A DNA stretch of 61,755 nucleotides. It comes from Seiridium cupressi (lineage: Eukaryota > Ascomycota > Sordariomycetes > Amphisphaeriales > Sporocadaceae). Both the position numbers and the translations under genes were made by a program. The notes under the pieces are model-generated. The model did not search any database, was not told the origin of the DNA, and was given only the letters and a program-made list of their open reading frames with translations. This document shows, piece after piece, positions 21,682 to 32,312 of the stretch (the stretch's first letter is position 1; each line of letters starts with the position of its first letter). The stretch is taken from NCBI GenBank assembly GCA_036674765.1, contig JARVKI010000156.1, positions 1-61,755 on the forward strand, written 5' to 3'.

Positions 21682-22586
21682 ATGGAGGCCCGCCTTCTCA
21701 ACACAATCTCAAGGTACGCCATCCCGGCATTTGGCGGGTTTGCGCTGCTGCAGTCCTCCATCTACGATGTTCGCGGTGGATCCAGAGCCGTCATCTTCGA
21801 CAGATTATCGGGTGTGAAGGAGCAGGTCATAAGCGAAGGCACACACTTCTTGGTCCCTTGGTTACAGCGAGCGATTACATTCGATGTCCGCACAAAGCCG
21901 AGAAACATTGCCACGACAACCGGAAGTAAGGACTTGCAGATGGTCAGTTTGACGCTCAGAGTCCTTCACAGACCCGAGGTCCAGGCCCTGCCCAAAATCT
22001 ATCAGGTATGTCTGCCACCTCATTCTCGAACCGTGCCGTTCCTCCTCTACATGTCTCTCTTATTGACTGGTGCTCGTAGAACCTGGGAACAGATTACGAT
22101 GAGAGAGTCTTGCCCTCTATCGGCAACGAAGTCTTGAAGTCTATTGTAGCACAGTTCGATGCTGCAGAGCTCATTACACAGCGTGAAGCTGTTTCCAACA
22201 GGATCCGATCAGACCTGATGAAGAGGGCGGCGGAATTCAACATTGCACTTGAGGACGTTTCCATTACACACATGACCTTTGGCAAGGAATTCACCAAGGC
22301 TGTTGAGCAGAAGCAGATCGCCCAACAGGATGCCGAGCGCGCACGTTTCATTGTCGAGAAGGCCGAGCAGGAGAGACAGGCAAACGTCATCAGAGCTGAA
22401 GGTGAAGCCGAGAGTGCCGAGACTATCAGCAGAGCTATTGCCAAGAACGGTGACGGCCTTATTCAAATCAGAAAGATCGAAGCCAGCAGAGAGATCGCAC
22501 AGACTTTGGCAGGGAACCCGAATGTAGCATACTTGCCAGGTGGGAAACAGGGTGGCCAGTTCTTGCTGTCGGTAGGAAAGGCATGA
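21682..22586 (+). CDS. PHB1: Prohibitin-1
   Basis: Two exons, 21682-22005 and 22080-22586 (74-nt intron, GTATGT donor, CGTAG acceptor); 276 aa, the usual length. An N-terminal hydrophobic stretch ([17 protein letters not shown]) is followed by the PHB/SPFH domain: [38 protein letters not shown] joined to [20 protein letters not shown], and [15 protein letters not shown] coiled coil ([24 protein letters not shown]) and the tail [13 protein letters not shown] complete it. Family knowledge: it assembles with Phb2 into a ring in the mitochondrial inner membrane that scaffolds lipids and regulates m-AAA protease and cristae structure. It is divergent from QCR8. Confidence 0.96.
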
Positions 22587-23323
22587 GGCTCAGGTGTATG
22601 ATAAGAGGGCGAGCGGAGAGGAAAAATAAGGGAAACGTGTATAATACAGAGGACCTCTCTGATCTCCACTTCGGGTACGATATGTTATCCATAATGTGAC
22701 ACTATTCAACATGACCCAAGTGCAGACACTTCGAGATGACCAAGAGAGACAGCAGCTAGCCGGGCGAGATGCTCAAAACCCCAATGTGATGGGATATAAG
22801 CTCAGCTGCAACTGGCTCACAAAGACGGATCACAGTCGACCACCTTTGTTGATACATATCTGAAAGAGGACTAAGATAAGAATTGTGCCAGTCGCATCTC
22901 CAACCAGCCTCCATGATTCGTATCCCCAGGAGTATTACCGCCACTGCACTGTCATGGTGCTGTCAATGAAAGTATTGAACCCTCAATGTCTGTCGCATTT
23001 GCCATTTGCAACAAAAAATACTTCTGCGGCGCAACCGTCCTCTTTCGACATACTTCACTATTTTGAATGCAACACAAGCTAATCACATTTGTAGTGTATT
23101 GCTTCTTTGGTGTCCCGTATTCGACATTGGCAATTGGATGCTGATGACTGGTTTAAGGATCTGTTACTGGATCAGAAACCCGTTGCTGATTGGCTGTAGC
23201 CTGTGACCACGGCAAAACCCCGGCTAGCGTGACCCCAGACTTCTCGATCGCCAACCCGAGCTTCAACCTCGACCTCCAGGATACCGATTGCCAAACAATC
23301 AATTGCGCCGTTAAACAACGACC
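22587..23323. other. Intergenic region between PHB1 and the complex I gene
   Basis: 737 bp; 3' flank of PHB1 and promoter of the next gene. No further feature seen. Confidence 0.5.
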
Positions 23324-24085
23324 ATGGCTTCCAAAGTAGTAGCGAAAGCTGCCGGAGGCGTCGTTCCCATCAGCCAGGTAATACGATTGTCCCCGTCTTC
23401 CAGTCGGCCTGCTCAATTGTCTCACGCCAACCTGCTCCCACATACGCCCATTCAGGCCAAACAGCTGACCAACTGTCCCAGAAACAAACTCTTCAATCCA
23501 CGGGAATCTGGGAGCGCATACGCCGCGTCATGGCCGTCGATCCAAACCGCAGCACCGGTGTGCCGTTGAACCCATACTTTCGTAACCCGAACCCCGGCAG
23601 CAACGACCCCCTCGAGTATGACGACCCTGTGACAGCGCCCGCAGGTGATATCGCAGACAACCCTTACTGGAAGCGAGACGTGCGACGTAGCTACCCCAAG
23701 CTATCATTCGTCAACCAGGCCGATGCAGTGGCTCTATTGGGCGTCGGCAGCGCGGCGAGCCCGAAGCAGGAGCTGATCGGAGAGGCTGGCGAGAAGGCGC
23801 TGGTCAGTGTCAAGAGCGAGGGTGCCGAGGGCGGTTTGGCGAGGTACTTCGAGGCTAAGGGACCGGCCACGGCGCAGGAACTTCTGGTGAACGGTCTGCC
23901 GCCGTTGCCTGGTGGTCAGGCGCTTAAACGTGATGGAAGCGGAGCATGGGAAGTGAAACAGTACGAGTTGACGGAGGAGCAAACGTATCCCGACTCGTAA
24001 GTACTGCCTCTCGGTTATGTCACGATCTCAAGTGCTTTTTGAAATGCTAACAATTTACAGGTACCCGTGCCGTGTATTCAAATAG
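23324..24085 (+). CDS. NADH-ubiquinone oxidoreductase 21-kDa-type accessory subunit (complex I)
   Basis: Three exons, 23324-23377, 23482-23996 and 24061-24085; 197 aa. Exon 1 (MASKVVAKAAGGVVPISQ) joins KQTLQSTGIWERIRRVMAVD through the acceptor CTGTCCCAG. A tempting upstream CAG at the CATTCAG site would break the frame. The core has DPNRSTGVPLNPYFRNPNPG and DDPVTAPAGDIADNPYWKRD, typical of the fungal 21-kDa family. The last 25-nt exon restores the conserved ending Y-P-C-R-V-F-K; without it the open frame ends falsely at the donor (GTAAGT after GACTC). Expected site: the mitochondrial inner membrane, as an accessory subunit with no cofactor. It is the third consecutive mitochondrial gene in 3.5 kb. 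Confidence 0.88.
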
Positions 24086-24538
24086 ACGACAAAGTTACAG
24101 TTGGAACTATGGGGCTAAGCAGCAAACATCGACCACTTGTATATATGCGGGAGGCGGTATAGATTTTATACAAGCCGGCAACGACCAGATCTGCACCAAA
24201 TCACATTTCCTTTGATTCGTATCTCTGCTTCCCATCACGCGGATCATTGAATGCTCGGCGCTTCTAAGGTTTGCTGTGGCCCGCCCACCTAGGTCTAGCT
24301 CTGCCTCACTCTTGGGAAAAGATGGCGAGCGACGTCTTGATCACCCACTTGAGTCCAGTTGAACACCAGGCTCACGATCTTCTCCCCAAGCCGCGCTTGG
24401 ACTCGGCCCTTTGAGTGCCCGTACCGTTGAGGCCGCGTTATAACTCCAGGTTGCTGGGCCTCTTGCGTCCGAGATAGGCTCGGACCAGAGGGCAAGAGTC
24501 CGGATGGTAGCATTATTCGTATATGACCAAGACCCCTT
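24086..24538. other. Convergent 3' region
   Basis: 453 bp between two convergent genes; no feature beyond 3' flanks. Confidence 0.45.
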
Positions 24539-25048
24539 TCATATTTCGTTGCGACCTGGTATAGGGCTTGCATTAGATACACCCTTGTCTGCATCTTCCC
24601 CGATCATTCTCTCAATAATCTTCAGCTTTCCTTGAGCCCGCTTGACCCGGTCATCAAAATCGTTGACTGCTTCGTCATTGTTCTCGGTTGATAAAGTGCC
24701 TAGCTCAACCAGGGCGTGCATCGAGCAGACATTCTTTTCCAGCCTCGCATTGCTGCTCAGGGGCGGCAGCTCTGGACCCGTAGGCTCAGCTGCTGTGCGT
24801 GATCCGCGGCCGTCGGCTTTAGACTCTAGCCCTGTGACCTGCCGTAGATTGGGCATGCGATTTGCCCATACGATTGCTTTTCCTTGGAGACGTCCAGCCT
24901 CTATAAACTTCTCAAAACCTGTCTTGAGTCCGACGGAGCGACCTTCAATCTTGCCGGCCTTGTACCCATCCTCGTAGCCCTGGTTGTAGCCCTGATCATA
25001 GTACTGGTCCTCGAGGTTGAGGACATCTTCAAAGGGGTCGGATGCCAT
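24539..25048 (-). CDS. LTO1: Lto1-like protein (Yae1-Lto1 adaptor for Fe-S cluster delivery)
   Basis: Single exon, 169 aa from the ATG at 25048. An in-frame ATG at 25117 adds 23 residues before MASDPFEDVLNLED and is less likely. The diagnostic deca-GX3 region is clear: YYDQGYNQGYEDGYKAG followed by GRSVGLKTGFEKFIEAGRLQG, with Gly every fourth residue. A helical C-terminal part (RVKRAQGKLKIIERMIGE) follows. Family knowledge: Lto1 pairs with Yae1 and links the cytosolic CIA targeting complex to Rli1/ABCE1 for 4Fe-4S insertion, and so supports ribosome recycling. The known C-terminal Trp used to bind the CIA complex is not visible; the protein ends in ...GRNEI. Its promoter lies back-to-back with MetRS. 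Confidence 0.85.
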   Translation of the reverse strand: MASDPFEDVLNLEDQYYDQGYNQGYEDGYKAGKIEGRSVGLKTGFEKFIEAGRLQGKAIVWANRMPNLRQVTGLESKADGRGSRTAAEPTGPELPPLSSNARLEKNVCSMHALVELGTLSTENNDEAVNDFDDRVKRAQGKLKIIERMIGEDADKGVSNASPIPGRNEI

Positions 25049-25506
25049 GGCAGAAGAATGGCGTCCCGTGTATGGCACTTTCCACGGCTTGATATATAGA
25101 TATGGGGCAAAATTCAATCAGATACAGCAAGTGAAAGTTGCTTGCTGGAAAATATCTGCTCTTCACTACGTCCGAGGTAGGATGTCGCGTGTGATATTGC
25201 GCAGCAATCTAATTGCGTGCTGCTAGTGCTAGGGACTGATGGAGGGGCAGCAGCTGGCAGAGCTTGGGGTTTTGCACTCCCCTCTACGAGAAAAGCACCC
25301 CGCCCTTGAACTCCCCCGCCAACGCCGCCAGGCACGCAGACCCGAACTCTGACAGACCTGACCTCGCTCTGTGACTCAGAAAGTTCGAGCAGCCCATAAT
25401 ATCGTGCGACCTGCAGTTTGCACTCGGGTCACTTTCTACAGTCCACGCCCCCTTCTGTTATTCAAGCAAGCAACATCGAGAACTCGCTTTCTGATCTGGT
25501 GTTGCA
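25049..25506. promoter_or_regulatory. Divergent promoter, LTO1 / MetRS
   Basis: 458 bp between two divergent translation-related genes, presumably shared. No specific motif claimed. Confidence 0.4.
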
Positions 25507-28129
25507 ATGGCGACCCCCAACGTCATTCTGCCCGTAAAGGGCAAGAAGAACACTCTCATCACTTCCGCCTTACCCTATGGTAAATATTGGGTCCAGCGCA
25601 GTTTCGACCAAAGCAAAAGACTAATGTACTTTGCTATGCAGTCAACAATGTACCTCACTTGGGCAACATCATAGGCAGTTTGCTTAGTGCCGACGTATTC
25701 TCGCGATACTCGAAGCTGAGGGACCGGCCGACGCTCTACGTAGAACATCCCTCCCAGCTATATACGTTCGAACCAATACTGATATACGCGCCAGATTTGC
25801 GGCACCGACGAATATGGAACTGCCACCGAAACCAGAGCCTTGGAGTTGAAGGTCACACCGCAGCAGCTCTGCGACGAGTTCCATGTAAAGCACAAGGCTA
25901 TCTGTAAGTATTGGGCCATATATGAAACAATTCCCATTCGGAAGGAATTGGTTTGTATCTCTTTTCCAGTTGAGAAACTTACATGTATTGAACCAGACGA
26001 ATGGTTTGAGATCGGCTTTGACTACTTCGGCCGAACAACCACGGAGAAACAGACGGAAATCGTGCAGGACATTTTCCTGAAGCTATACAAGAACGGGTAC
26101 CTCGAAGAGCGCACCACAAGACAACCCTACTGCGAGCACCCCGATCACAAGGCCTTCTTGGCGGATCGGTTCGTCGAGGGAACGTGCCCCAAGTGTCAAT
26201 AGTAAGCAAGTCCCAGGAGTTCTATGCCTTTTATGGCCTGCTTCAAGAGCGCAATGTTCATGTTTGAACGTTCCTGCTCTCTGCCAGCTCATCAAACATA
26301 CCCAAAGAAGAAGCCACTGACCCCAAGCGTTGTAGTGAAGATGCTAGAGGAGATCAATGCGACAAATGTGGAAATCTTCTGGATCCCCTCGAGCTCATCA
26401 ACCCCAAGTGCAAGGTGGACGGAGCCACGCCGATTCCTAGAGATACTACACACATTTTTATGCTTCTGGACAAGTTGGCGCCCAAGGTCGAAGAGTGGTT
26501 TGAGAAGTCTAGCAAAGAGGGTGAATGGGCAGCCAACGGTGTGGCCATCACAAGATCTTGGTTGAGTAGGGGTCTAGAAGGTCGGAGCATCACGCGAGAT
26601 CTTAGTTGGGGAGGTATGTTCAGAAACATCCAAAGGTTACGCGCTCGGAGCGTCTTGCCAAGGCGTGCGGGAAGCATCCAAGGACATGTCAATTTACTGT
26701 TGAGACAGAGCAAAAGACTAACGTATGGCTTTCAACACAGTGCCAGTACCATTGCCAGGATATGAGAACAAGGTTATCTACGTAAGTACATGCAGCCGGA
26801 AGTGCAGTTTTCCTTTTGGCTCCTCAAAAGATGCAGGCTCTGGAACACGTGGGAAATCCGGTGCCAAACACTCGGCAGCTGGAGTTGACAGAATATTCTC
26901 GGCTGGTAGTCCTCAAGGGGAAGAAAAAATGAAGGTGATGCTGACATGGATTTGTGGGACAGGTATGGTTCGATGCATGTATCGGCTACCCCTCGATCAC
27001 GGCAAACTACACGGATCAATGGGAGCAGTGGTGGCGAGATCCCGAAAACGTCAAGCTGTATCAATTCATGGGCAAGGACAATGTCCCATTCCACGCCGTC
27101 ATTTTCCCGGGTTCGCAGTTGGGTACTGATGATAAATGGACTATGCTCAACACCATCTCAACCACCGAGTACCTCAACTATGAGACTGGAAAGTTCTCAA
27201 AGTCGAGAGGTGTTGGTGTGTTCGGCGACACTGCCCAAGAGATTGGCATCCCCGCTTCCGTTTGGCGATACTACCTCCTTGCTAGCAGGCCCGAGACTGG
27301 CGATACGCAGTTTCTCTGGGCTGATTTCGTCGCTGCAAACAACAACGAGCTTCTTGCCAACTTTGGCAATCTTTCTAACCGGGTCATTAAATTTGTCAAC
27401 GCCAAATTTGATGGCGTTATCCCCGAGTTCTCCGCGTCGTACAAAGATGACACTTTCGATTTTCCTGGCTGGATCGATGAGGTCAATACTTCGCTGAAGG
27501 AATACAACGACCTCATGGATCATGTTCGTCTGAGGGCCGGTAGCAAGAAGTTGATGGAAATCAGCTCCAAGGGCAACAACCTGCTGCAATACCGTCTGGA
27601 TAATTCGGCTCTGGCCGAGCATCCCGAACGGACCAAGACTGTCATCGGGCTGGCACTGAATCTCTGCAACCTACTTGCATCTATCGCATCACCATACATG
27701 CCAGCTACCTCGGCCTCCCTTGTGCAGCAGCTCAACACCAAGCTCGCATTCATCCCTGACACGTTTGAGGCCGATGCCCTGAAGCCTGGACACAAAATTG
27801 GCAAGGCAGCCTACCTCTTCTCTAGGATAGACGAGAAGAAGATTGCTGAGTGGAAGGAGAAGTATGGTGGCACACAAGCTTCCCGCGCCGCAGAGGAGGA
27901 GGCGAAAAGGAAGAAGCAGGAGGACAAGGAACGGAAGAAGGCTCGCAAGGCAGAGAAGAAGGCGGCAGAAGCCGCTGCTTCTTCCGGAGCTGGCTCATCT
28001 AGCGAGCAGCCCAAGATTGACGGCACAGTGAAGAGCTTGCCGATTAGGGAGAAGATCATCGATAAGGAGGGTCCTCTGACTACAGAGGCCAGCACTGTGT
28101 CCGAATCTACTGCGCCAAAGACGGAGTAA
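25507..28129 (+). CDS. Methionyl-tRNA synthetase, cytosolic
   Basis: Seven exons: 25507-25579, 25642-25739, 25795-25903, 25997-26201, 26336-26613, 26741-26781 and 26963-28129; 656 aa. All junction phases agree. The class I motif HLGN is at residues 30-33 and the KMSKS equivalent KFSKS at 345-349. [16 protein letters not shown] comes from the exon 2-3 splice. Zinc-knuckle cysteines (CPKC near the end of exon 4, CDKC in exon 5) mark the four-Cys connective insertion. The catalytic segment [13 protein letters not shown] opens the last exon, and the anticodon-binding helical domain follows. A Lys/Glu/Ala-rich tail (about residues 555-600) replaces a folded C-terminal domain. There is no N-terminal targeting peptide, so cytosolic. 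The many early introns split the 5' half of the gene. Confidence 0.95.
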
Positions 28130-29029
28130 GGGAAGCCCCAGGAAGTGCGGCCAAAAGCAAGACATGGGTTTACACAATTAAGGAGGCATGGCGTTGGGGG
28201 ATCAACTAAACTAGAGTGCCTAGGAGACAAGCAGAAGAAAAAGGGCTGAGCGCCTTCGGAGGACTTGATGACTAGGTGAACAGCGGCAGCATGGAGTGGT
28301 GCGAAGGAAGCAAGGCGTGAAGCTTGGAAAGAGGGCAATGTCGGTTCATGCCACTAAATGCAAGCAAAAATTTCCCAGGTCATTTGTATGCTAACGATAC
28401 CTAATGCATATCGTTTCATCTGACCTGCCAATGCGTTTCCCATATCGTATAGCCTGAGGACTTATAGATATCTACCTGGGCTCTTTATCAACATGATTGA
28501 CATAGGATAACTAACGGTGAGTTCTGTCGGTCTAGGTTTCAGAATGCCTGGTTTTCCTATACCTATATCAGTTACAACGTTTGCCAATCACGTCCTGAAA
28601 TAACGTTTAGTGCTGATGCATGCGGAGGCGTTGGCAGGGGAATGATGCACCTTGCAGCCCAGTTTCCCCGCAAACGTCACCCCCGGGCCGACACGAGCAC
28701 TATCACTGTTCTCTGGCCATTTCCGCCGAATCTGCTACGTAATTTGTATACGATGGATAGATGCAGGTAGGAGCTTATGCAGCGTGTTACTGCGGAGTCA
28801 CAACGGAGTGTTCGTATAAGAAGTTTGTGTATTAACTCCCGCTTCGCTTTCTTCCCCCCCCAACGATACCCCACATATCAGTCAGTCTCTAGGCATATAT
28901 ACTCAATTCTCAATAACCAATTCCTGATAACTGATTTGTATTCATGGTCCAGTCTTGGCTAGCAACTACCCACCCGTGCCTCCGTAGACCAAATTTATCT
29001 GATCCCATCCGTGTAGGCCAGACAACGAT
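28130..29029. other. Intergenic region, MetRS / GH92
   Basis: 900 bp, no supported gene. It holds the 3' flank of MetRS and the promoter of the mannosidase gene, with AT-rich DNA at 28370-28620 and 28840-28960. Confidence 0.5.
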
Positions 29030-31775
29030 ATGTCCATCGCTCCAATGGCATGCAGATGGCTACTTCAAGCCATTTTGTTGACCAGCCTTAATGCTGCTTC
29101 TCGGCCTGTATCATTCGTTAATGCACAGGAAACTGGTTATGACTTTGTGGATCCATTAATCGGAACTCGCAATGGAGGTAAGCTATTGTGTACCTTTGTT
29201 AGATCGCTGCATTGAGATCATATCACTAACTGCAAGTATAGGCCGTACGTACCTTCTTGGATTGCTTCTCACTTGCTTGATGTGCTCCGTGGGTGGAATC
29301 AATGTCCTGAGGGTCGGACATCCTCAAGGCCCGTCTCAGAACTCCCAGAACTCCCAGAACCTATTCATGAGAGTAGCGACTGACCCTGATTTGATGCAGA
29401 CGTATTTTCTGGTGCAACTCTACCATTTGGTAAGCTTCTCAAAATATGCTACATTTCGGACTTAGTGAGACACAACAACCCATACTGATGTTGCATAGGC
29501 ATGGCAAAGGCTGTAGCTGATAGTACGGAAGACAACCAGGGCGGATTCGCCTCCAACGATAGTCCCGTATCTGGATTTTCTCATATGCACGACTCTGGCA
29601 CTGGAGGTGCCCAGTCGCTGTCAGTCTGCACACACCCTCATGGAGAGATGAATACTGAAATGTGACCGCAGGGCAAATTTCCCCATCTTCCCTTATCCCG
29701 GGTGCAAAGGAGACGACATCAATGGATGTGCCTTTCCCAAGACAGTCCGCCCCGTCGCTCCTGTCGAGGGCAGTGTTCGGGCTAAACCTGGTTACTTCAC
29801 CATAGATCTCCAATCCGGAATTAGGGGCGAGATCACCGCAGCTAATCATACGGCTCTATACAAATTCACCTTCTTCGGTAACGCGACTGGAAACGCAACG
29901 GTCGATGCTCCTCTGAGCCCGCTGTTCATTGTCGACCTTACAGATCTACCCGATACCAGAGAGAGTGGCTCAGCAGCCGTGGACCCAGAAACGGGAAGAA
30001 TGACAGGGACCGGTAGATTCCAGCCTAGTTTTGGTCTCGGACGCTACGATGCGTATTACTGTGCCGACTTTCAAGGTGGGACCATTCGGGACACGGGTGT
30101 CTTTACCAATACACGCGCAGCGAATAATCCCAAGAACATCACTGTTGGGCAGGACAACAACGACCCGCCGTTACCTGCCGGGACGTGGCTGTGGTTTTAT
30201 CCGGTTGAGAGCGGACCAACAGAAATTTTGGCGCGAGTCGGCGTTTCCTTCATCAGTATCCAGCAAGCTTGTTCAAATGCTGAGGGTGAGATACCTAGCT
30301 TTGACTTTGATAACGCCGTTGCCGCCGCAGCAGAGATTTGGGCAGACAAGCTATCCGTCATAAACGTCAATGCCACAGGTGTTGATAGTTCGTTGCAAAC
30401 CATATTTTGGAGCGGAGTGTACCGAGCCATGTTGAGCCCACAGGATTATACTGGCGAGAACCCGTTATGGCAGAGTAACGAGCCGTACTACGACTCATAT
30501 TACTGTATCTGGGACTCCTTCAGGAGCATTCATCCTTTCATCACCCTTGTTGACCCCTATTCTCAGACACGGATGATCCGGTCTCTCATCGATATATATC
30601 GTCACGAAGGATATCTGCCGGACTGTCGGATGTCATTGTGCAAAGGGTTCACGCAAGGTGGTTCGAATGCTGATGTGGTGCTGGTTGATTTGTTTCTCAA
30701 AAACATCACTCAAGATGTTGATTGGGCGACTGGATACGAAGCACTGGTAAAAGACGCTGAGGTCGAGCCCCAAGTCTGGGATCTGGAGGGCCGCGGTGGA
30801 CTTGTAAGTTGGAAAAGTCTCGGTTACATTCCTGCCGACGACTTTGACCCATATGGCAACGGCCTGTTCACTCGCAGCATCAGTAGGACCGTTGAGTACG
30901 CATACAATGACTTCTGTATCGCTGAGGTGGCCCAGGTCCTTGGAAAGCAGGACGACCACGAGAAATACCTCGACCGCTCTGCAAACTGGATCAATCTGTA
31001 CAACCCCGATCAAGCCTCCTCCATCAACGGCACCGATACGGGCTTCGCTGGCTTTCTACAGCCCAAGTACCTCAACCAAACGTTTGGTGTGCAAGATCCG
31101 GTATTCTGCTCTCCCCTGTTGAACTTTGACTCGTGCTACCTCAATCCCAACGGCCACGAGACCTATGAAGGTAGCTCTTGGCTCTACACCTTCTTCGCGC
31201 CGCACGACCACTCCACTCTGATAAGCAATCTCGGTGGTCCTGACGAGTTTGTGCGGAGACTCGATTACCTGCACGAGAGCGGCTTGTTGTACATAGGTGA
31301 CGAGCAGGCCTTCCTTCCCGTATACCAGTACCACTATGCGGGACGCCCCGGAAAGTCGGCCGCGCGCATCCACAGCTACATCCCCTCACAATTCAACACG
31401 TCGACGGCGGGCATCCCGGGCAACGACGACTCGGGTGCCATGGGTTCGTTCGTTGCGCTGTCCATGCTGGGAGTCTTCCCAAACCCGGGACAAGACGTCT
31501 ACTTTATCACTCCGCCTTTCTTCCCAGAAGTCTCGATCACAAATGGGCAGACGGGCAAGACGGCCACAATTCGAAATGTTCATTTTGATGCAGCATACGC
31601 GAACATCTACATCCAGAGCGCCACGTTGAACGGGGAAGACTATACGAAGAATTGGCTAACCCACAGTTTCTTTTTGGACGGAGGCACTCTAGAATTGGTA
31701 TTGGGTCCAAATGAAAGTACAGGTTGGGGTGCTGGGGTTGATGATGTCCCGCCGAGTTATAGAAGTACATCATGA
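29030..31775 (+). CDS. Secreted GH92 alpha-1,2-mannosidase-like glycosidase
   Basis: Five exons by my reading: 29030-29177, a 3-nt micro-exon at 29242-29244, 29400-29429, 29499-29619 and 29672-31775; 801 aa. An N-terminal signal peptide (about residues 1-32) precedes YDFVDPLIGTRNGG. The micro-exon restores GGHVFSGATLPFGMAKA, the conserved GH92 start (G-H-x-F-x-G-A). The remaining junctions give SGFSHMHDSGTGG and SLANFPIFPYPGC. Later family motifs include YYDSYYCIWDSFRSIHP, TQGGSNADVVLVD, HYAGRPGKSA and GNDDSGAMGSFVALSMLG; the last holds the paired acidic residues of the active-site region. Several N-x-S/T sites support secretion. Family knowledge: calcium-dependent inverting exo-alpha-mannosidases, mostly alpha-1,2. 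Confidence 0.92.
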
Positions 31776-32312
31776 AAGGGTGCATATAGTGCGCATGACA
31801 TAATCAGGACACGGGATGGGGAAACCATTATAGTGATGTGGGGTAATCTACTGTCCCGTTTCAAAATCCAATATCTCTTGGCTTCATCTCAGTTTTGTTG
31901 TCGTCTCATGGGGGTCAGACCCAATCGTTCAGATGCCCAGGGTCTGGGAAACTGAGATATGATTCGCCCCCCGATTAAGCGCTGGCAGGACCTGAGTTTG
32001 CTGTTCAAGCGTCACCACTATGTACTTTTCTAGGGCAATTTTCTTTCTTCCCCTTTCTTTTGTGGCCACCCTGGTGGCTTAGTATAATTGCCAATAATTT
32101 CTTAAGGGTTCTGCTATCGCGCTGTACATGTATGGAGAAGTATTTTTGCTCGAAACTTGGCGGCATCTCAAACGCAACTTTGGCTCAATAGGAGTCTTCA
32201 ACTAATCACAGAAGCATTGCTTGGCTGGTTGGAAGCCTATTTGGCTGTGTCCACTCCTCTGACCATACCATTGCATCTACCGGACGAGTTTTAAGCATCG
32301 ACTGGCGGCAGG
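31776..32312. other. Intergenic region
   Basis: 537 bp between tandem genes; promoter of the acyltransferase. Nothing else recognised. Confidence 0.45.
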
